Positions 52,193-64,000 of a stretch of 64,000 nt of DNA are shown here, piece after piece. The stretch comes from Stercorarius parasiticus. Taxonomy: Eukaryota > Chordata > Aves > Charadriiformes > Stercorariidae. A program made the position numbers and the translations under genes. Numbering within the stretch: the first letter of the stretch is position 1; the number at the start of each line of letters is the position of its first letter. The stretch covers positions 2,043,702 through 2,107,701 of the forward strand of contig VWZL01005037.1 in NCBI GenBank assembly GCA_013396915.1, given 5' to 3'. The notes below the pieces were generated by a model that was not told the origin of the DNA, did no database searches, and saw nothing but the letters and a program-made list of their open reading frames with translations.

Positions 52193-55100
52193 TGAGGAGG
52201 GGACAGATGAACAGCCAAAAGAGCAATGAGCGCGTGCTTGCTTTTTTTTCCCCCTCCAGCCATCCTCAGAAATATTATTTTCAGGAACAACACTACGAAA
52301 AACCAGGCATCTTAGCCAATCTTCTTCTACATGTGCAATTCCCGTTAAAAAGATACTCCCATAAATGTCAAAAATTTGTGATCGCTGCCCTGCCAACATC
52401 TTGACACTATCCGTGTTGATAAAGTCATTCCCGATGCTACATTTCCTTATAACAGAACACAGAATTGTGACTGTGAGCACTAGAGTAGGTTCACAAAAGC
52501 AAGTTTAACTATTTCTGATATTCCAGTGAAAAATATCAAATTTAGTAAATATTTCCTGACTGTTTTCAACAATTTATTTGCTGCCAGCTGCTAGCAGCAC
52601 TTACAGAGATCCAGCAAAGTGCTCTAGGCAACACATGATACAAGAGAAAGGAAAAGCACTACTGCTGCTGCTTAAACTAAGTTTACACACAACTTACATT
52701 ATTTATTATAGTGCGAGAATAAAACGTGTAACATGCTATCATGCATAACACATGGTAAGAACATGCATTAGTTCAAGTTTACAGTCTCTTTATGGCCAGT
52801 AAATCAGAACAGCAGTGGCAGATGCTGATACCTGCATATCTTGAGGAATTCCCAGAAATAACAGCAAGCAATGCAAAAAAGATGCAAAATCAGCTGTTAG
52901 GACAGCCATAAAATGGTGACTCTTTGTGAGTTGGTCTTACAAACAATAACAAAACCCAGTGATATCTTTCCCACTGCATTCAAAGAAACTGAGTTCAGCA
53001 CCTGAGGTAAGGCTGTGCCCCAAGCAAGATCCATGCTCATGACTTGAGGGAGCGTCCCTGCTCTGACATCTGCCACTCCTCACTCCCATGTTAGCATCAC
53101 CACGCCCCTGGCCCCACAGAAGTGGAGGATGGGGCAGACTTTGTGCACCTCACAAGCTGGAGAACATACTTCATCCAATGGGGCTGGAAATGGCCCAAAG
53201 GGGAGCCTATGAAAGCTGGGGAAGCAGGCCCAGGGATGCCACACAGATCGTTACAGCTTCTGCAGGAGCCCTGTCTTTCAATGAAGAGAGACCCCCTCTT
53301 TCTCCTTCAGCCCCTTTCTCCCCTAGGAGACTCCAATCCAGAACAGACACATGAGACTTCTGTAAATTATGCAATACAAGGTTTACAAAAAGCTTGCTTT
53401 TCTCTGTGTCACTAGCTACATGTCACAACAACAGCCAGAAAATATATATGAATCTGGTAGTTGACTATTAACCATATAATTCTTCACTATCCCATGGTTA
53501 AGTCACATTTCTCTGCATCCTCTCAGGAAAGAGGGAACAGAATGAGACACATCTGCTGAAAATGAAACACTTTCTCCTCAAAAGAACTACGCTTAATCAG
53601 GAAGACTAGGCCTTTTTTAGTAAATACATACTCTCTGTTGTACACAGTACATTGCAATGCCCACAGACAGCTCCTGTGTGATCCTTTGGCACTAAGAGTT
53701 CCATGTTGCGGGTACCCGAGGTTCATCAGAAACAAATCCCAGACGTGCTCAAGCACAACTAAAGACATATGCTATTTGTGAGATAATATATAAACACCAG
53801 TATGTAGAGTGCTTGTGATTTTCTACTTACTAAGGGCACCATACAGTTATAATTTATGAGTCAATTTAATTCTTACTTACCTGGACATGTCCTCTAGTTG
53901 AGCATCTGTGCTCTGCTGCCAGCTATCTTTTTGTGGAGTCCTACTTTTGTCCAGCCCACAAGCAGGTGAATAAAGACCATCTGCATCAGCCCTCCAGGTG
54001 TTGGATGGGCTGCTCTTTATTAGGTATGCAATGCATTATGCACATATGGTACCTCTCAGACAAAACACTCCTTACCTTAGTACCCAGGAATGCAAAGACT
54101 TTACTGGGATGGGTGCTGTATTCATGAACTTGCCAAAGTGATTTTCATCAGTTTTGAATTGAGTCCTCGGAGATTCCTAAATCAGTGAGTCTTCAGATAA
54201 GCTGCGTCAGGCTGACTTCTTCATCCCTGGTGTTGTTTATACAGAAATCTTTAACAATACAGAATTTGGCCTTAATTTTTCCTGTGAAGGGCATGTTTTC
54301 TCATTGCTGGTAATTGTTACTAGAGAGAGTAGGACAATAGTTCTACACATGAGCTAAAGGCATTTGAAGAAACAGAATACTTTGGAAAAGTATTTCCAGG
54401 AGAGATCAATGGGTACTCCTCTCCTAAAGCACTTTAGGGACATTTTATAGAAGTTGGAACACCATCTGCTCCTAAGTAGAACTCTTCCTCAGTCCTTCCC
54501 ACTTACTGATGTAACTGATACAAGCAGTCTGCAGATGGAGCCTCCCAGCCCAGATGGAAAGGGAATTTGGCTGGATACATAGACTTCTTTTTTCTTTCTG
54601 TGAGGAAGCCTTGGTATAAGCAGAGGGATGTGATCTGGACATCTAGTGGGGATGAGCAGGTTGGGATCATGTCTGCTATGTTTGTTTGGAAAAACAAAAC
54701 CCAGGTTTTTATGTTATTCATTTAATTACCTGTGAATTAGTAATTAGCCAGTCAAAAAGATTCTTTTTTTCCCTAGGAAAATTTCTGCTCCTATTTAGAA
54801 CTTTTTTCTCCTTGAAAAAAAAATCAAATCAAAAGGTAATGCAACATGAAACATATTAAAATTTAAACATTCATTAAAACCAAGGCTACAGCAAGCCAAA
54901 CAATAAATGCCTTTTGGTTTTTTCCCCTCAAAACTAACTAAGTTGTAAAAGAAAACATTTGGTGACTACTTAGCTGACTGATGGCAAAAAAATTGCCAAA
55001 TTATTTGTGAGTATTTGTCTATTAGCAGCAATGTGAAGATCTATTTTGAAAACCTCAGGTAAACTCCCTACTTGTTTTATACACGAGTAGTTGATTAAAA

Positions 55101-56317
55101 TAGGACTGCTTGAATGAATAAGCAATTAGGATCTGATTACATTCAGGTAAACTGTAGTAGGCTTTATTTTAAAGAATTAATAAATGATTCTCAGCTGATG
55201 TCTTAACCGCTTTCAGAAGGTGAATCATCAAGGTCTCTTACTACACAGCCAAGTAGGGAGATTCTTTCTTCAGTACCACAGTGCTGATTTTTAAAAGATT
55301 TTGATGAGTAATTTCTTTGCAGAATCATCTTTAACTCAGCGGTCTCAGTTCCTTACTCATATAATAAAAATCATGCAAATACGTGTTCAGTTTATGCTAA
55401 AGACAGGCTCATTTAAATAAGGGAACTGATGTTCATTTACTCTAGTGTGAATGAAGCCTGCTGCAATGTTTCTAAGAGTGTATCTCCTCTTCCTGCAAAT
55501 CCAAGCAGAGAGCAACACTTTTACTTTGCTCTGTGACAACTGTACTCTAATGATGTTCTCAATTTTGCTGTACATTTAGCTGTTCTTAGAACTGTATTTT
55601 TCTTAGCTAGCCTTTGCATTAGATATTGTTTCATACAGCATGCAAGCGCTCTACAAAGAGCTTCACTATGAAGCACGCATTTTACAACAGATTTATGGCA
55701 ATTTGGCAAGTCTTAATTATTTTTGAAACTTTCACAGGCTTAAAAACTGCCTTGCATGCGAACACAACTCAGGCAGAAACCTTATGCTGTGCTTGTTGGA
55801 GAGAGAGACTATGCTTCGTGAAGATACACCTCATGTAAGTCTGTCCAGCCCAACCTCACTTTCATGTGCAGCACTTCCATAGTAACTTTTTATTAACCAA
55901 AAACTTTCTAAATACAAGTTCAATTTGACTGATCTTGTCCTTTTCAGCTCCTCTTCCCACAAGGGAGCTGTAGGTTTTCCCAGACTACCCTGTACAATAT
56001 GTGTGGGGCATTCTCCCTAGTTCTGTGTGTCCTGCATTCTCCAAATCCTGCATTACAAATTTTTAATTAGCTTTCCATCTATCCAGCCATCCATCTGAAG
56101 TGAAAAGTTGCATATGCATATGGCAATAAATCTAGATCACTGTCTTTTGCTACTACAACTCTTCATTCATCCATGAGTCTTCCCCCTCTTGATTTCATCC
56201 CATGCTATATTAGCTTACAATTGATTTTAAACTCCAGGGACAAGAAGCAGCCACTTTAAATTATTTTTATACTATAGAATTTCCTGTAGCCTTCAGACAT
56301 TTTGGGCACCTCTTCTG

Positions 56318-56520
56318 CAAGGCATTATACAAATACATTGCAAATGAGACTATCTGTCTCAAGAGCTCACAAGAAAGTCAGTCAAGACAGGGTGTAGGGA
56401 AGTATTATTGTTCTCCTTTTCCAAACAGGAAGGTGAGACATCAAGTCACGCAAGAAGTCTTGGACAGAGGCTGTATTTGAATATAGATGTTTATCCAGGA
56501 TCATAAGCATGGCCCCAGCC
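56318..56520 (+). mobile_element. MIR/CORE-like SINE fragment
   Basis: In order on the plus strand: GCATTATACAAATACATTGC, then AAGAGCTCACAAGAAAGTCA, AAGACAGGGTGTAGGGAAGT, ATTATTGTTCTCCTTTTCC, a changed GGAAGGTGAGACATCAAGT and GAAGTCTTGGACAGAGGCTG, then TATTTGAATATAGATGT. This follows the consensus of an old amniote SINE: GTACAAACACATAGCA, AAGAGCTTACA, AAGACAGACAAAGG, TATTATCCCCATTTTACAG, GACTTGCCCAAGGTCACAC, AGTCTGTGGCAGAGCTGGG, ATTGAACCCAGAT. The whole 3' half is present, which makes it more complete than the piece at 14.08 kb. It is probably ancestral rather than a recent insertion. Confidence 0.7.
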
Positions 56521-56589
56521 TGAACACTTATAGCACTAAAGTATGCAGTGAAAGCTGAGCTATATTAAAAGTAAAATCAGAAAGCTGCA

Positions 56590-58434
56590 TTTATTGTAGA
56601 AAATAGAAGGAGCAAGAGAGATGATCACCTACCATCACCTACCAACAGGAACAAGAAACCAATGATCAGGAGGAGGAACACCGGTTAACAGATTTCCTCC
56701 CTATCCTAAGAGTTGCAGCTGCTGATGAGAGAATATATATGCCATGAACATATAAAATATAGATTTATATATACAAATATACAATAGCAAAGAGTCAGTA
56801 TACAAATACTTACATGTAAAAATAGCTGTTTACTTTCCCCTTTTCATGATTTACAAAAGCATACAAAGTTTCCTGTTGGTTAATGTTTAAGTAGTGTGAG
56901 TAAACCCTGTGTGTCATGTTCCACACATAATTCTTTCACGTGTTCACAGTATTGGCTATTACAGTGTTAAATCTGACATTCCAGATGTTAAAATATTCAT
57001 AGGACATATTCTAAACTTAAAGCATTAATTTAAATACAGTTTAAATAAAACTCACATGTATAGTTGAATTATGGTCATATTACAAATGAGTCTGCTGCAG
57101 TTGAAAACTTTCCATGAGAATAAGCTTGGGAATATATATTTCAACTAGAGATGAGTATATTTTAAAATTCTTGAACTGCCTCTTGATGTGCAGATAATAC
57201 TGCAAAGTGGTGAGTTCTTTCAACTCCATCTGAAGCAATGCAAGCTGAGAGAACACAGTATTACAAATTATCCTCAGTAGGAAAGCGGATGAACAGAACA
57301 ATTCTCCATCAGATCCAGACATGCTGTCACTTTCTTCAAATACCCAACAGACAGGAATAAATGACAGGTACCATTGTTTTTGTGTTAGGAATAAATGCTC
57401 TGTAGCATTCTTCATCAGGAAAATGTTTTATGGACTAAAATTAATCCTCACATCTCCCTTGTGAGGTAGATAGATACTATCCCCATTTTCAAAGATGGAG
57501 AAACTGCATATTTAAAATGAATTATGATGGCTGCGTGGGAAATACTGTCAAAATACCAGTATTTGGATGGTGGACCAACTCAAAAGCACAACTGGAGCAA
57601 ATGGAGATGTTCATGAGACAACTTTACATTAATCAGCTTGCTTACTGACAGCAGGCTTGGTACAACAGCCAAAGGTTCATCATGGGCTGCAAAACACTAT
57701 CTTTGCTAAGTGCCATGCTGCTGGAGCTGAACTGTGGGACAATAGCCTCAAAAATTACAAAACACATCAGCCAAGACGGTGCAGCCTGATCAGGGTGGAA
57801 GGAAGCTGCATTTCAGACGTTATGAATTAATCAGGAGCCTTGAGTAAATAATATATTCTCATGTGAGAGCTGCGTGCAGTTCAAGAACACATTTAGCTCA
57901 TCTCTAATTTTACCATATATGCAAGTGCTCAAATATAGCAATGTATTCAGGTATTTTTTAAAATTTACTCACTCCTAGACCTTGGAGGTCTATGTTTTTC
58001 CTCATATTTCTTGTGTGGAAAATTTCTACTAATACCACAAATGGAGCTACTGCTGCAGTACTGCAAATGAGCTGCAAATACTAATTTTAATTAACTAAGG
58101 TGATGGACAGGTTTTAAAAGACCACCATGTTCTCTGCGTGCACCTGTACATACAGAAATCTCATCTGCCTTTAACTGCTACTGCCTTGAAGTAAAATCCA
58201 GTTTAAGTATAAAGTGCATTGTGTGGAGCAAAACCCTAAGAAATAACAAACAATGTGTCTGCCTTCCAGAGATTGATTAATTTTGCTTAACAGCTGAGCC
58301 ATCACCCTCTTTGTCTTTTAGTTTTTAGTTTAGTGTTACCTAGGCTGAGAAAGGCCAGCCAGATGTAAGCAAAATTATTGTAAACTGAGACATTTTTGTA
58401 ATATGCTGTTAAGGGAGAGTTAAGAAAACCATTA
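56590..58434 (-). other. ST6GALNAC3: Probable ST6GALNAC3 3' UTR (end uncertain)
   Basis: The minus strand directly after the stop codon must be 3' UTR. No intron signal is needed. The first good AATAAA on the minus strand that I noticed is at 56595-56590. Another is at 55894-55889, with a G/T-rich stretch just beyond it that would suit a cleavage signal better. An ATTAAA lies near 58090. I cannot tell which is used. An open frame of 111 codons (57080-57415, minus) lies inside this stretch and shows no resemblance to any protein, so I treat it as UTR. A MIR core piece sits at 57446-57506. Confidence 0.4.
57446..57506 (+). mobile_element. MIR core fragment
   Basis: CCTCACATCTCCCTTGTGAG, then GTAGATAGATACTATCCCC, then ATTTTCAAAGATGGAGAAAC. 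This follows the MIR core consensus ACAACCCTGTGAGGTAGGTA, CTATTATTATCCCCATTTTA, CAGATGAGGAAACTG with scattered changes. It lies in the presumed 3' UTR of ST6GALNAC3, antisense to the gene. Confidence 0.8.
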
Positions 58435-58621
58435 TCAAGACACTGTCCAGTTGGGGTGTGTAAATATTATTGTGTGCTTCTTTGCCCATTTAGCAAATAC
58501 TTTCTTTTCCGTGATAAACCTGTGGCCTCCATATGGAGCATTTTCGTGCAGAAAGTATTCCTCACACTCGTCTCTTCCTGGCTCATAATAGTGGTAGGGA
58601 ACTTTACGAAAGCCTTCTGAC
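58435..58621 (-). CDS. ST6GALNAC3: ST6GALNAC3, last coding exon (C-terminus of alpha-2,6-sialyltransferase)
   Basis: The 187 bases are the final base of a split Lys codon, 61 codons and TGA (58437-58435). Visible features are the motif III block VPYHYYEPG, the motif VS block HRFITE (the HxxxxE signature of sialyltransferases), and the ending THPNWTVS, which holds an N-W-T glycosylation sequon. The block KVFAKWAKKHTIIFTHPNW is near identical to vertebrate ST6GALNAC3. ST6GALNAC5 and 6 differ here, with an NxxFFQPDW-like end. The enzyme is a Golgi type II membrane protein. It adds sialic acid in alpha-2,6 linkage to the GalNAc of NeuAc-Gal-GalNAc on O-glycans and on ganglioside GM1b (giving GD1alpha). 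The acceptor is TTTTTTTCCCTAG before base 58621. The fit to known length, about 305 residues with this exon at the very end, is good. No damage is seen. Confidence 0.96.
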
Positions 58622-60212
58622 CTAGGGAAAAAAAGATACACTTAAGTATTATTTCCAAAAACCCCAATATATACTGCATCTGAATTCACTGAAATCCCTT
58701 CCATGTGTCAGCACCTGAGCTCCTTTGCTAAACTGTATAAGGGCTTTCATTACAGCATGATTTGTATGAATTTTCCTATACGAAATGAAGCTACATTTCT
58801 CTCTCAAAATGCACTGATCTTACCAGTCAGTAAGAAGCTGATGGGCCAGTTCTTATGGGTACTGCACATTTTGTTTAACCTGGGAAAACTCAGTCCCTAA
58901 GCAAAGTCTCTCATTGGATAGTCTCAACGCTTGAAACTGGTTCTTGAACTGGCTGAATAAGGCAGTTATGCAGTTATAAGAATAATATACATTATAAGTA
59001 GGTAATGCAGTCAGAATTGCAGCTTTAACGAAACCCATCCTTCTCTGCTGCCAATAGACTGAAGTGCTATCATGCTGTTAACTGGTTTTACATCAGGGCT
59101 ATGCAATGCCAGTTCAGCTGAACTCTGTGAGGACAACTTTAGTCCTGTCACCCCTCATCTCAGGGCGTCTACTGTGTTTTCATAAACAAAGAACAACATA
59201 TGTTCGTTCCATCTGGATGACTCACTCAATCAGTGAGATCTGCAAGTTCTAAAAAGTCAGTCTCTAATGTTAAGATACCCTAATTGAACAGCTGTGACTC
59301 AAATTCTTTTTTTTTTTTTTTTTAGGGTCTTCCAGGAATGAGTCCCCCACTGGAGTAACACAGAATGTGGAGTGAGGGTCTGCACAAAACTTTACTCTAG
59401 GAGCTGAGGACGCACTGGACTGGTTACATGCAACACCTAAACCAGCCTAGGCACAGAAGAATAGATTTGTACTAGTATCATACATTGTTTATGACATTTC
59501 CTGCTTTTCTGAATGAGGAATAATTTCATTTTATATTTTGCTACCATATACTGGAGATTAAAGCATTTAATGTGGACTTTTAAAAATTGTGTTTAGAGTT
59601 ATTCTTCTGACAATAGGATTAATCCATTGTCACTGTAAGGTCACTAACAGTAGTTGGTTGGAATTTATGTCAGTTTACTGTGATAAAGCTTGCAGGACTT
59701 GTTTTATTATCTAATTAGAAACCCCCTACTACTCAAAACAAGCCATATATAACCTAGAAAGTTCAAGTAGGTTGCTCACTGGTGGTGAAATGTAATTTCA
59801 GGTAACAGTCCTGGGCTAATCACTTTCTTTCAGTTCCAGGTGTATTTGGTATTCAGAGAACTAATCTATTAGTATTTCCTCTATAGATTTCTTTTAGCAG
59901 TAGAAGTAAGTACACTTTGTCAGAGGAGTATGAACATACTTCGTTTCCAGCTAATTCAGAAACTGCAGAAGATCCTTGATTAAAAATAGTTCCTTATGAC
60001 ATCTGATGTAAGATTTTGTAAATGTTCTTATTTTATCAACAGCAAATGCCGTATCAGGACTAAATATGCTGACAATAGTGTCACATCAATGCAAAACACT
60101 GGGAAATGTCTGCCTGATCCATTTTTGGGATTTATGATATTAAAATCAATTGTGAAATTTTGACAAGACATCAGAATTGCAGATGCATGAAAATAATTTC
60201 CTGTGATCTTAC
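58622..60212 (-). other. ST6GALNAC3: ST6GALNAC3 last coding intron
   Basis: A 1591-base intron with donor GTAAGATC (minus strand, starting at 60212) and a polypyrimidine-AG acceptor ending at 58622. It splits a Lys codon after its second base (AA/G), which gives phase 2. It contains a 17-base poly-T run at 59307-59323. I see no other exon or repeat in it. Confidence 0.93.
59307..59323. repeat. Poly-T run of 17 in the last intron
   Basis: Uninterrupted T homopolymer on the plus strand, so poly-A in the sense of the gene. The sequence on its A-side does not look like a retrocopy. Confidence 0.85.
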
Positions 60213-60320
60213 TTGCAGTAGGTGTCATTTATCATCCCATAGACGTGAATTCCATAGCAGGCATCCATAGCCAAAATTAAGGTAAACCAACCCGTACTGA
60301 GATATGAACCTGACTGGACT
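60213..60320 (-). CDS. ST6GALNAC3: ST6GALNAC3, penultimate coding exon (sialyl motif S)
   Basis: This 108-base exon reads (R)VQSGSYLSTGWFTLILAMDA then CYGIHVYGMINDTYC and the first two bases of a Lys codon. It holds sialyl motif S (the STGxxxxxxAxxxCxxxxxYG pattern), which in this family contributes to binding both CMP-sialic acid and the acceptor. Its Cys forms the conserved disulfide with motif L. An N-D-T sequon follows. The acceptor TTTTTACAG ends at 60321 and the donor GTAAG starts at 60212. The exon begins with the third base of an Arg codon, so both bounding introns are phase 2. The sequence matches vertebrate ST6GALNAC3 (DRVQSGSYLSTGWFT and GIHVYGMINDTYCK) and not its paralogues. With the last exon it makes the C-terminal 97 residues, all in frame once spliced. 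Confidence 0.96.
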
Positions 60321-63300
60321 CTGTAAAAATAGAACACACAAAACAAATTGCAATGAGAAATTATCAACACTTTATCAAAGAAATATAATCTATTACCTGG
60401 GACAAAATGCATTAAGCAACCTGACAATCTGTCAATTATTTTGAATTATTTATAGATATGCCCTTATTCTTGCCAGCTTGGGGCCTCAAGCTATTGTCCA
60501 CAGCAAAAATACCATGTTAAATATGTGAAGTCAAACAATGCATCTCCTATAAGACAGAAAATAATTTATTTTTACATCTGAAAGACAGCAATTAGTAGAG
60601 TGCGCAAAATGAGATAAAGTTCGCCAAAAAGCAGACTACTGGCAGAGTTTGTGCTGTGTGCATGTGAGTATGCACCATCCTCTTCCACAAGCAAATTCTT
60701 AATCTCCAGTGGACTAGCCTCAGCTTGAAAATTCACACAGTAATGAAACTCTTAAGGACATTTTGATAGAAAACCATCTAATACAAGGCTTTGAAAAACA
60801 AAATTTTGTGCATATCCCTTTACATAAGTTTGTGTTATCATTCTTTAAGATAACATGGCAGAGGACACAGTGCGCAGATCGATAACATGTGCTCAAATAA
60901 CTAGTTCCATTAAATCAGTCCAAAAGTATTACCTGCATGAGTGAGAACAAATGGCATGTGTAAGGATTTGTCTCACACGTTGGCTATGTGAACAAACGTA
61001 CGCATTGTTAATTGCAGACCAGATCCTGTTCACTCTGCTCACACAAGTGTTACCAATCGGCTACTGGGAGCCAACAGAGCTACCCATATAACCTGGGCAA
61101 GCAAGACTTACTGCTTTAAAACCTCATAAGTAATAAGAACACACTTAGTCCTCACTGCTTACACACTGGTTGAAGTCCAGCTTTGTGCACGTATAGTTTT
61201 CAGTTTGACTGAAATCAACGAAAATAATTACCTTAAAATTATAAAGAATGTGTCCAATTTCTAAAGAAAGATATACAAAAGTCAAAACCATCTTAACAGA
61301 GCCCCAGCTTTGTCTCAGTTTGAGAGAGCTGGGTGTGAGTGAGAGCAGGGGATAATTTAGCTTTATGCCACATATACTAGCTCTTAGCTTTTGGGTACAG
61401 CAGGGACCAGTCTGTTCTCCATCATAAGCTAAAGCAGCCTAAGGTTTGAACACAATTAAGTTTTGCTACAAAAGAACTCAGAAGTAGGCCTATGTGTGAA
61501 TCGGTTATCCCCATCAACAAAATTTTCTGGAAACATTTTCATCCTACGTTAGGAATAAAGCTTTTGTGTGGAAAAAAAACCTATCATATAGCAATTTATC
61601 CAGCCTGTAAGACCCAACTTTCCTGCAAGACAGAACAACCAACCTCAGGTGTTTCTTCCTGGTTCAGAGCAAGAACGTACTACGGTCTCCTGCCTCCCTG
61701 GTAAATCTGCCTATCAGTGGCTGTGGCTCAGATTCTGTGTTAATTCCTTGCTCTTTCCTGTTGAAGTTTGACTAAATACTAATTAAGATAACGGGTGAAA
61801 AAGTAGTTGTACAACCTTTATATGACATTTACCCAACACATATAGGACTGAGATTCACATTCCCTCCCTGATGAATACCTTTTATTATGGATAGTAGAAA
61901 AGTTCCAAGAGCTTTACATTGCTAAAGAAACTCCAGTACACTCCAGTTTAAATCTTATTTTTTTTTAGTGAAAAACAATTACCTCAACTTCCAGAGAGTT
62001 TTATTGTGCTCAAGAACACTCAAAGTAGTTTGGGCTACGTCTTTTCTGCCTTGCCCATGTCTATCATCCTTCATGGGTTAGCTGGTATGAACTTCTATCC
62101 CTACCTTTCCTGAAATGTCCTTATCCTTAGGATAACTCCTAAGTATCTGTTTAGCTGCGTTGGTAAGGGACCATTCTGAAAACAATAAATAAAGGTTAAC
62201 TCAGCACTGAAGAGTGACAAGTGGGAACAAAAGGCAGGGTGTCAAATACCCGCATTTCATTAGGTGGACACCGACTATAATTGTGCTCCTTTACTTGACA
62301 CCTTTATAGCTGAAATTGTACACCTGTTCACCTGACCCTTTAGGATCTTCATTTCTTCAAACAGAATTTTCTGCTACTGTCTAGCACAGAGGATTCCCCA
62401 TCTGATTCACGTTATTTCAGAGGAACATTCTGCCACGATAAAAAGCTGCTTTGCTTCTAACTTGCTTTCTGCTCTTGCACCAGAAGAACACTAGCCTTGA
62501 GCTTTTAAAGCCATTTAGAATGATAATAACCATTTATAAGAACACTATGAAGATCAGGACCCTTCCGATAATGGAGGTTTATTGGACAGTACTATATTGA
62601 CAGTAGCATCTGAAATTTGCTATACTCAGGAGGAAAAAGGAATTTTAAAAAAGAATTAATCAATATTTCATGTCTTGTTTTAACACCATTGGACCTTAGT
62701 CCTCTCATCTATATACTACACTGGCAGGATAAATAAAAACAGCAGAGTGAGTTCCCAGATACCTTCCCTGGGAGATGAAGTACATGACAGAATACAGATT
62801 ATGTACTTTCAAACAAAGCACTTACATTCCTCTCATTTTTTCCTCTGAAGATACATAGGGATACAAGGGAATATACTCAAGCAGTGGGGATTCTGGATGA
62901 TTTGGTAACACCTTAGAATTCAATCTGATACTGTAAACATACTTTCAACATTCTAATGAAAGCAATATTAGAAAGGTGAAAACAATTTTAGCTGTCCCTA
63001 AAAAGTCATAAATCTCTGAATAGCTTTTAAAATATCATCCCATAAAACTGTAGTGCAAAGCAATGTCTCAGCCCTTGCTATTATGCTAACACCGTGCACT
63101 CAATTTCTTTCTCTACAGGAGAATGTTACATGTTTTTTGGCCAGGGCTTTTTGAGACTCATTAAAAGGAGTTCCTCTTGTTACTGTAATTGCATTCAAAT
63201 TTCAAATTTTACACAATGAAAAGAAAAGAATTCTCCACTTATGTGTAGCGTAAGGCTACATTACTGCACAAATCTGAGGGAACGAGGACATCAATCCCAA

Positions 63301-64000
63301 AATAGGGAAAACAGGAGTTTGTTAAACATCAGCCGTACAACTACTATAGGCAAATCTATTGTGATATATGTGTGTGCAGCAAATCCAAAATTGTTCCCTA
63401 TGGCTCACAGTGACTTTTTCTTATACTCTAAAATTAATGGGGCACCATATCTAGGCAGGAAATTGTCTCAACAGCTCAGGAGAAAATAATGCACTATTTT
63501 TCAAAAAATGCATTTAAAAAGAAGATGGTTTTGCTTTCAAGACATGATTTACAGCTGGATGCAGCAATAAAAAGGCAATGCTCACAAAAAGTTACTTTGT
63601 CTGTTTATCTTGAAAATGAAAGCTTATTTTGCATACTTCCTACATTATTAGGATTCTTAAAGAAATGTTAGTTATTGGGATGTAATTCATTCTGTTAAAT
63701 ACCATCCAGCATGTCAGAAAAGTACATAGGCATACGCTTAACATTAAACACATGAAAATACCAATGGAACCCACTCAATTAAGATGCTTGCAACAAAGTA
63801 TGTGACTGCCTATCTTGCTCGTAGTGAAGGTTTAAGTGCTTAAAATGTCATTTCATCTCAGAATATAAAACTAAGCTCCAGGATTAGTAGTTTTAAGTCT
63901 CAAAACATAGAATTTGCATTTTTAGTAATGCTTTCCATAAACTCTAATAGAGAGAACTGACTATAATTTCCCACAATACCTTAAAAAGGAGACTTGCCAT
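60321..64000 (-). other. ST6GALNAC3: ST6GALNAC3 upstream intron, partial
   Basis: The preceding exon should carry sialyl motif L and end in a phase-2 Arg codon. No minus-strand frame here shows motif L (a pattern with Cys-x-x-[VIL]-V-x-N-S-G), so it lies beyond the right edge. In mammals this gene has very long introns, which fits. Near 61017-61060 AGACCAGATCCTGTTCACTC resembles one end of a palindromic element. Nothing else is recognised. Confidence 0.85.

Larger units (their letters stand above)
49691..56317. other. Intergenic DNA without a recognisable gene
   Basis: Open frames up to 126 codons (52100-52480, minus) with no family resemblance. It contains an alternating purine-pyrimidine tract at 50.69 kb, a TG tract at 52.17 kb, and near 50190-50205 the sequence CAGAATCTGGCCC, which looks like one end of a palindromic element. 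A slightly GC-richer stretch at 53.0-53.35 kb carries two overlapping open frames without homology. If ST6GALNAC3 uses a distal polyadenylation site, the right end of this block could be its 3' UTR. Confidence 0.55.

Noticed and set aside
57080..57415. 111-codon minus-strand frame downstream of ST6GALNAC3
   Set aside because: Same strand as the gene and within its probable 3' UTR, with no protein resemblance.
1..64000. CRISPR arrays, operons, tRNA, rRNA, snRNA, endogenous retrovirus LTR pairs
   Set aside because: I looked for these and saw nothing that supports any of them; the sequence is vertebrate nuclear DNA with spliced exons and LINE remnants.

Overview
The window looks like bird nuclear DNA. 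It is AT-rich and gene-poor, and its recognisable mobile DNA is almost all CR1-type LINE, including CR1 3' ends with the avian ATTCTATG tail repeat, plus old MIR/CORE-like SINE scraps and small palindromic elements. I cannot name the species. Nothing bacterial, viral or organellar was seen.

There is one real protein-coding gene: the 3' end of ST6GALNAC3, on the minus strand at the right edge. Its last coding exon (58435-58621) and penultimate exon (60213-60320) are joined by a 1591-base GT-AG intron. Together they encode the C-terminal 97 residues of the sialyltransferase, with sialyl motifs S, III and VS. From 60321 to the end is the upstream intron, with no further exon. The 3' UTR must run left from 58434; its end is uncertain.

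The rest, about 56 kb, lies downstream of ST6GALNAC3 and has no convincing gene. It holds: a minus-strand CR1 ORF2 fragment open across the left edge (1-480); a possible reverse-transcriptase scrap near 9.1 kb; a fossil LINE 3' part (12.7-13.1 kb, plus strand); a 977-base 5'-truncated CR1 (19807-20783, minus) flanked by a perfect 16-base target-site duplication; two shorter CR1 3' ends (30.33-30.42 and 36.07-36.23 kb, minus); and a nearly 2-kb fossil LINE in which pieces of endonuclease, linker and reverse transcriptase can still be read in order (47.8-49.7 kb, plus).

The most unusual non-repeat segment is a GC-rich island at 44.11-44.77 kb. It carries three CCAAT boxes, overlapping GC boxes and an E2F-like site, so it resembles a TATA-less promoter with no evident gene attached. 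I found no novel multi-gene system. The points most worth following up are that island, the long CR1 target-site duplication, the order-preserving LINE fossil, and an 18-base perfect palindrome at 43.03 kb.
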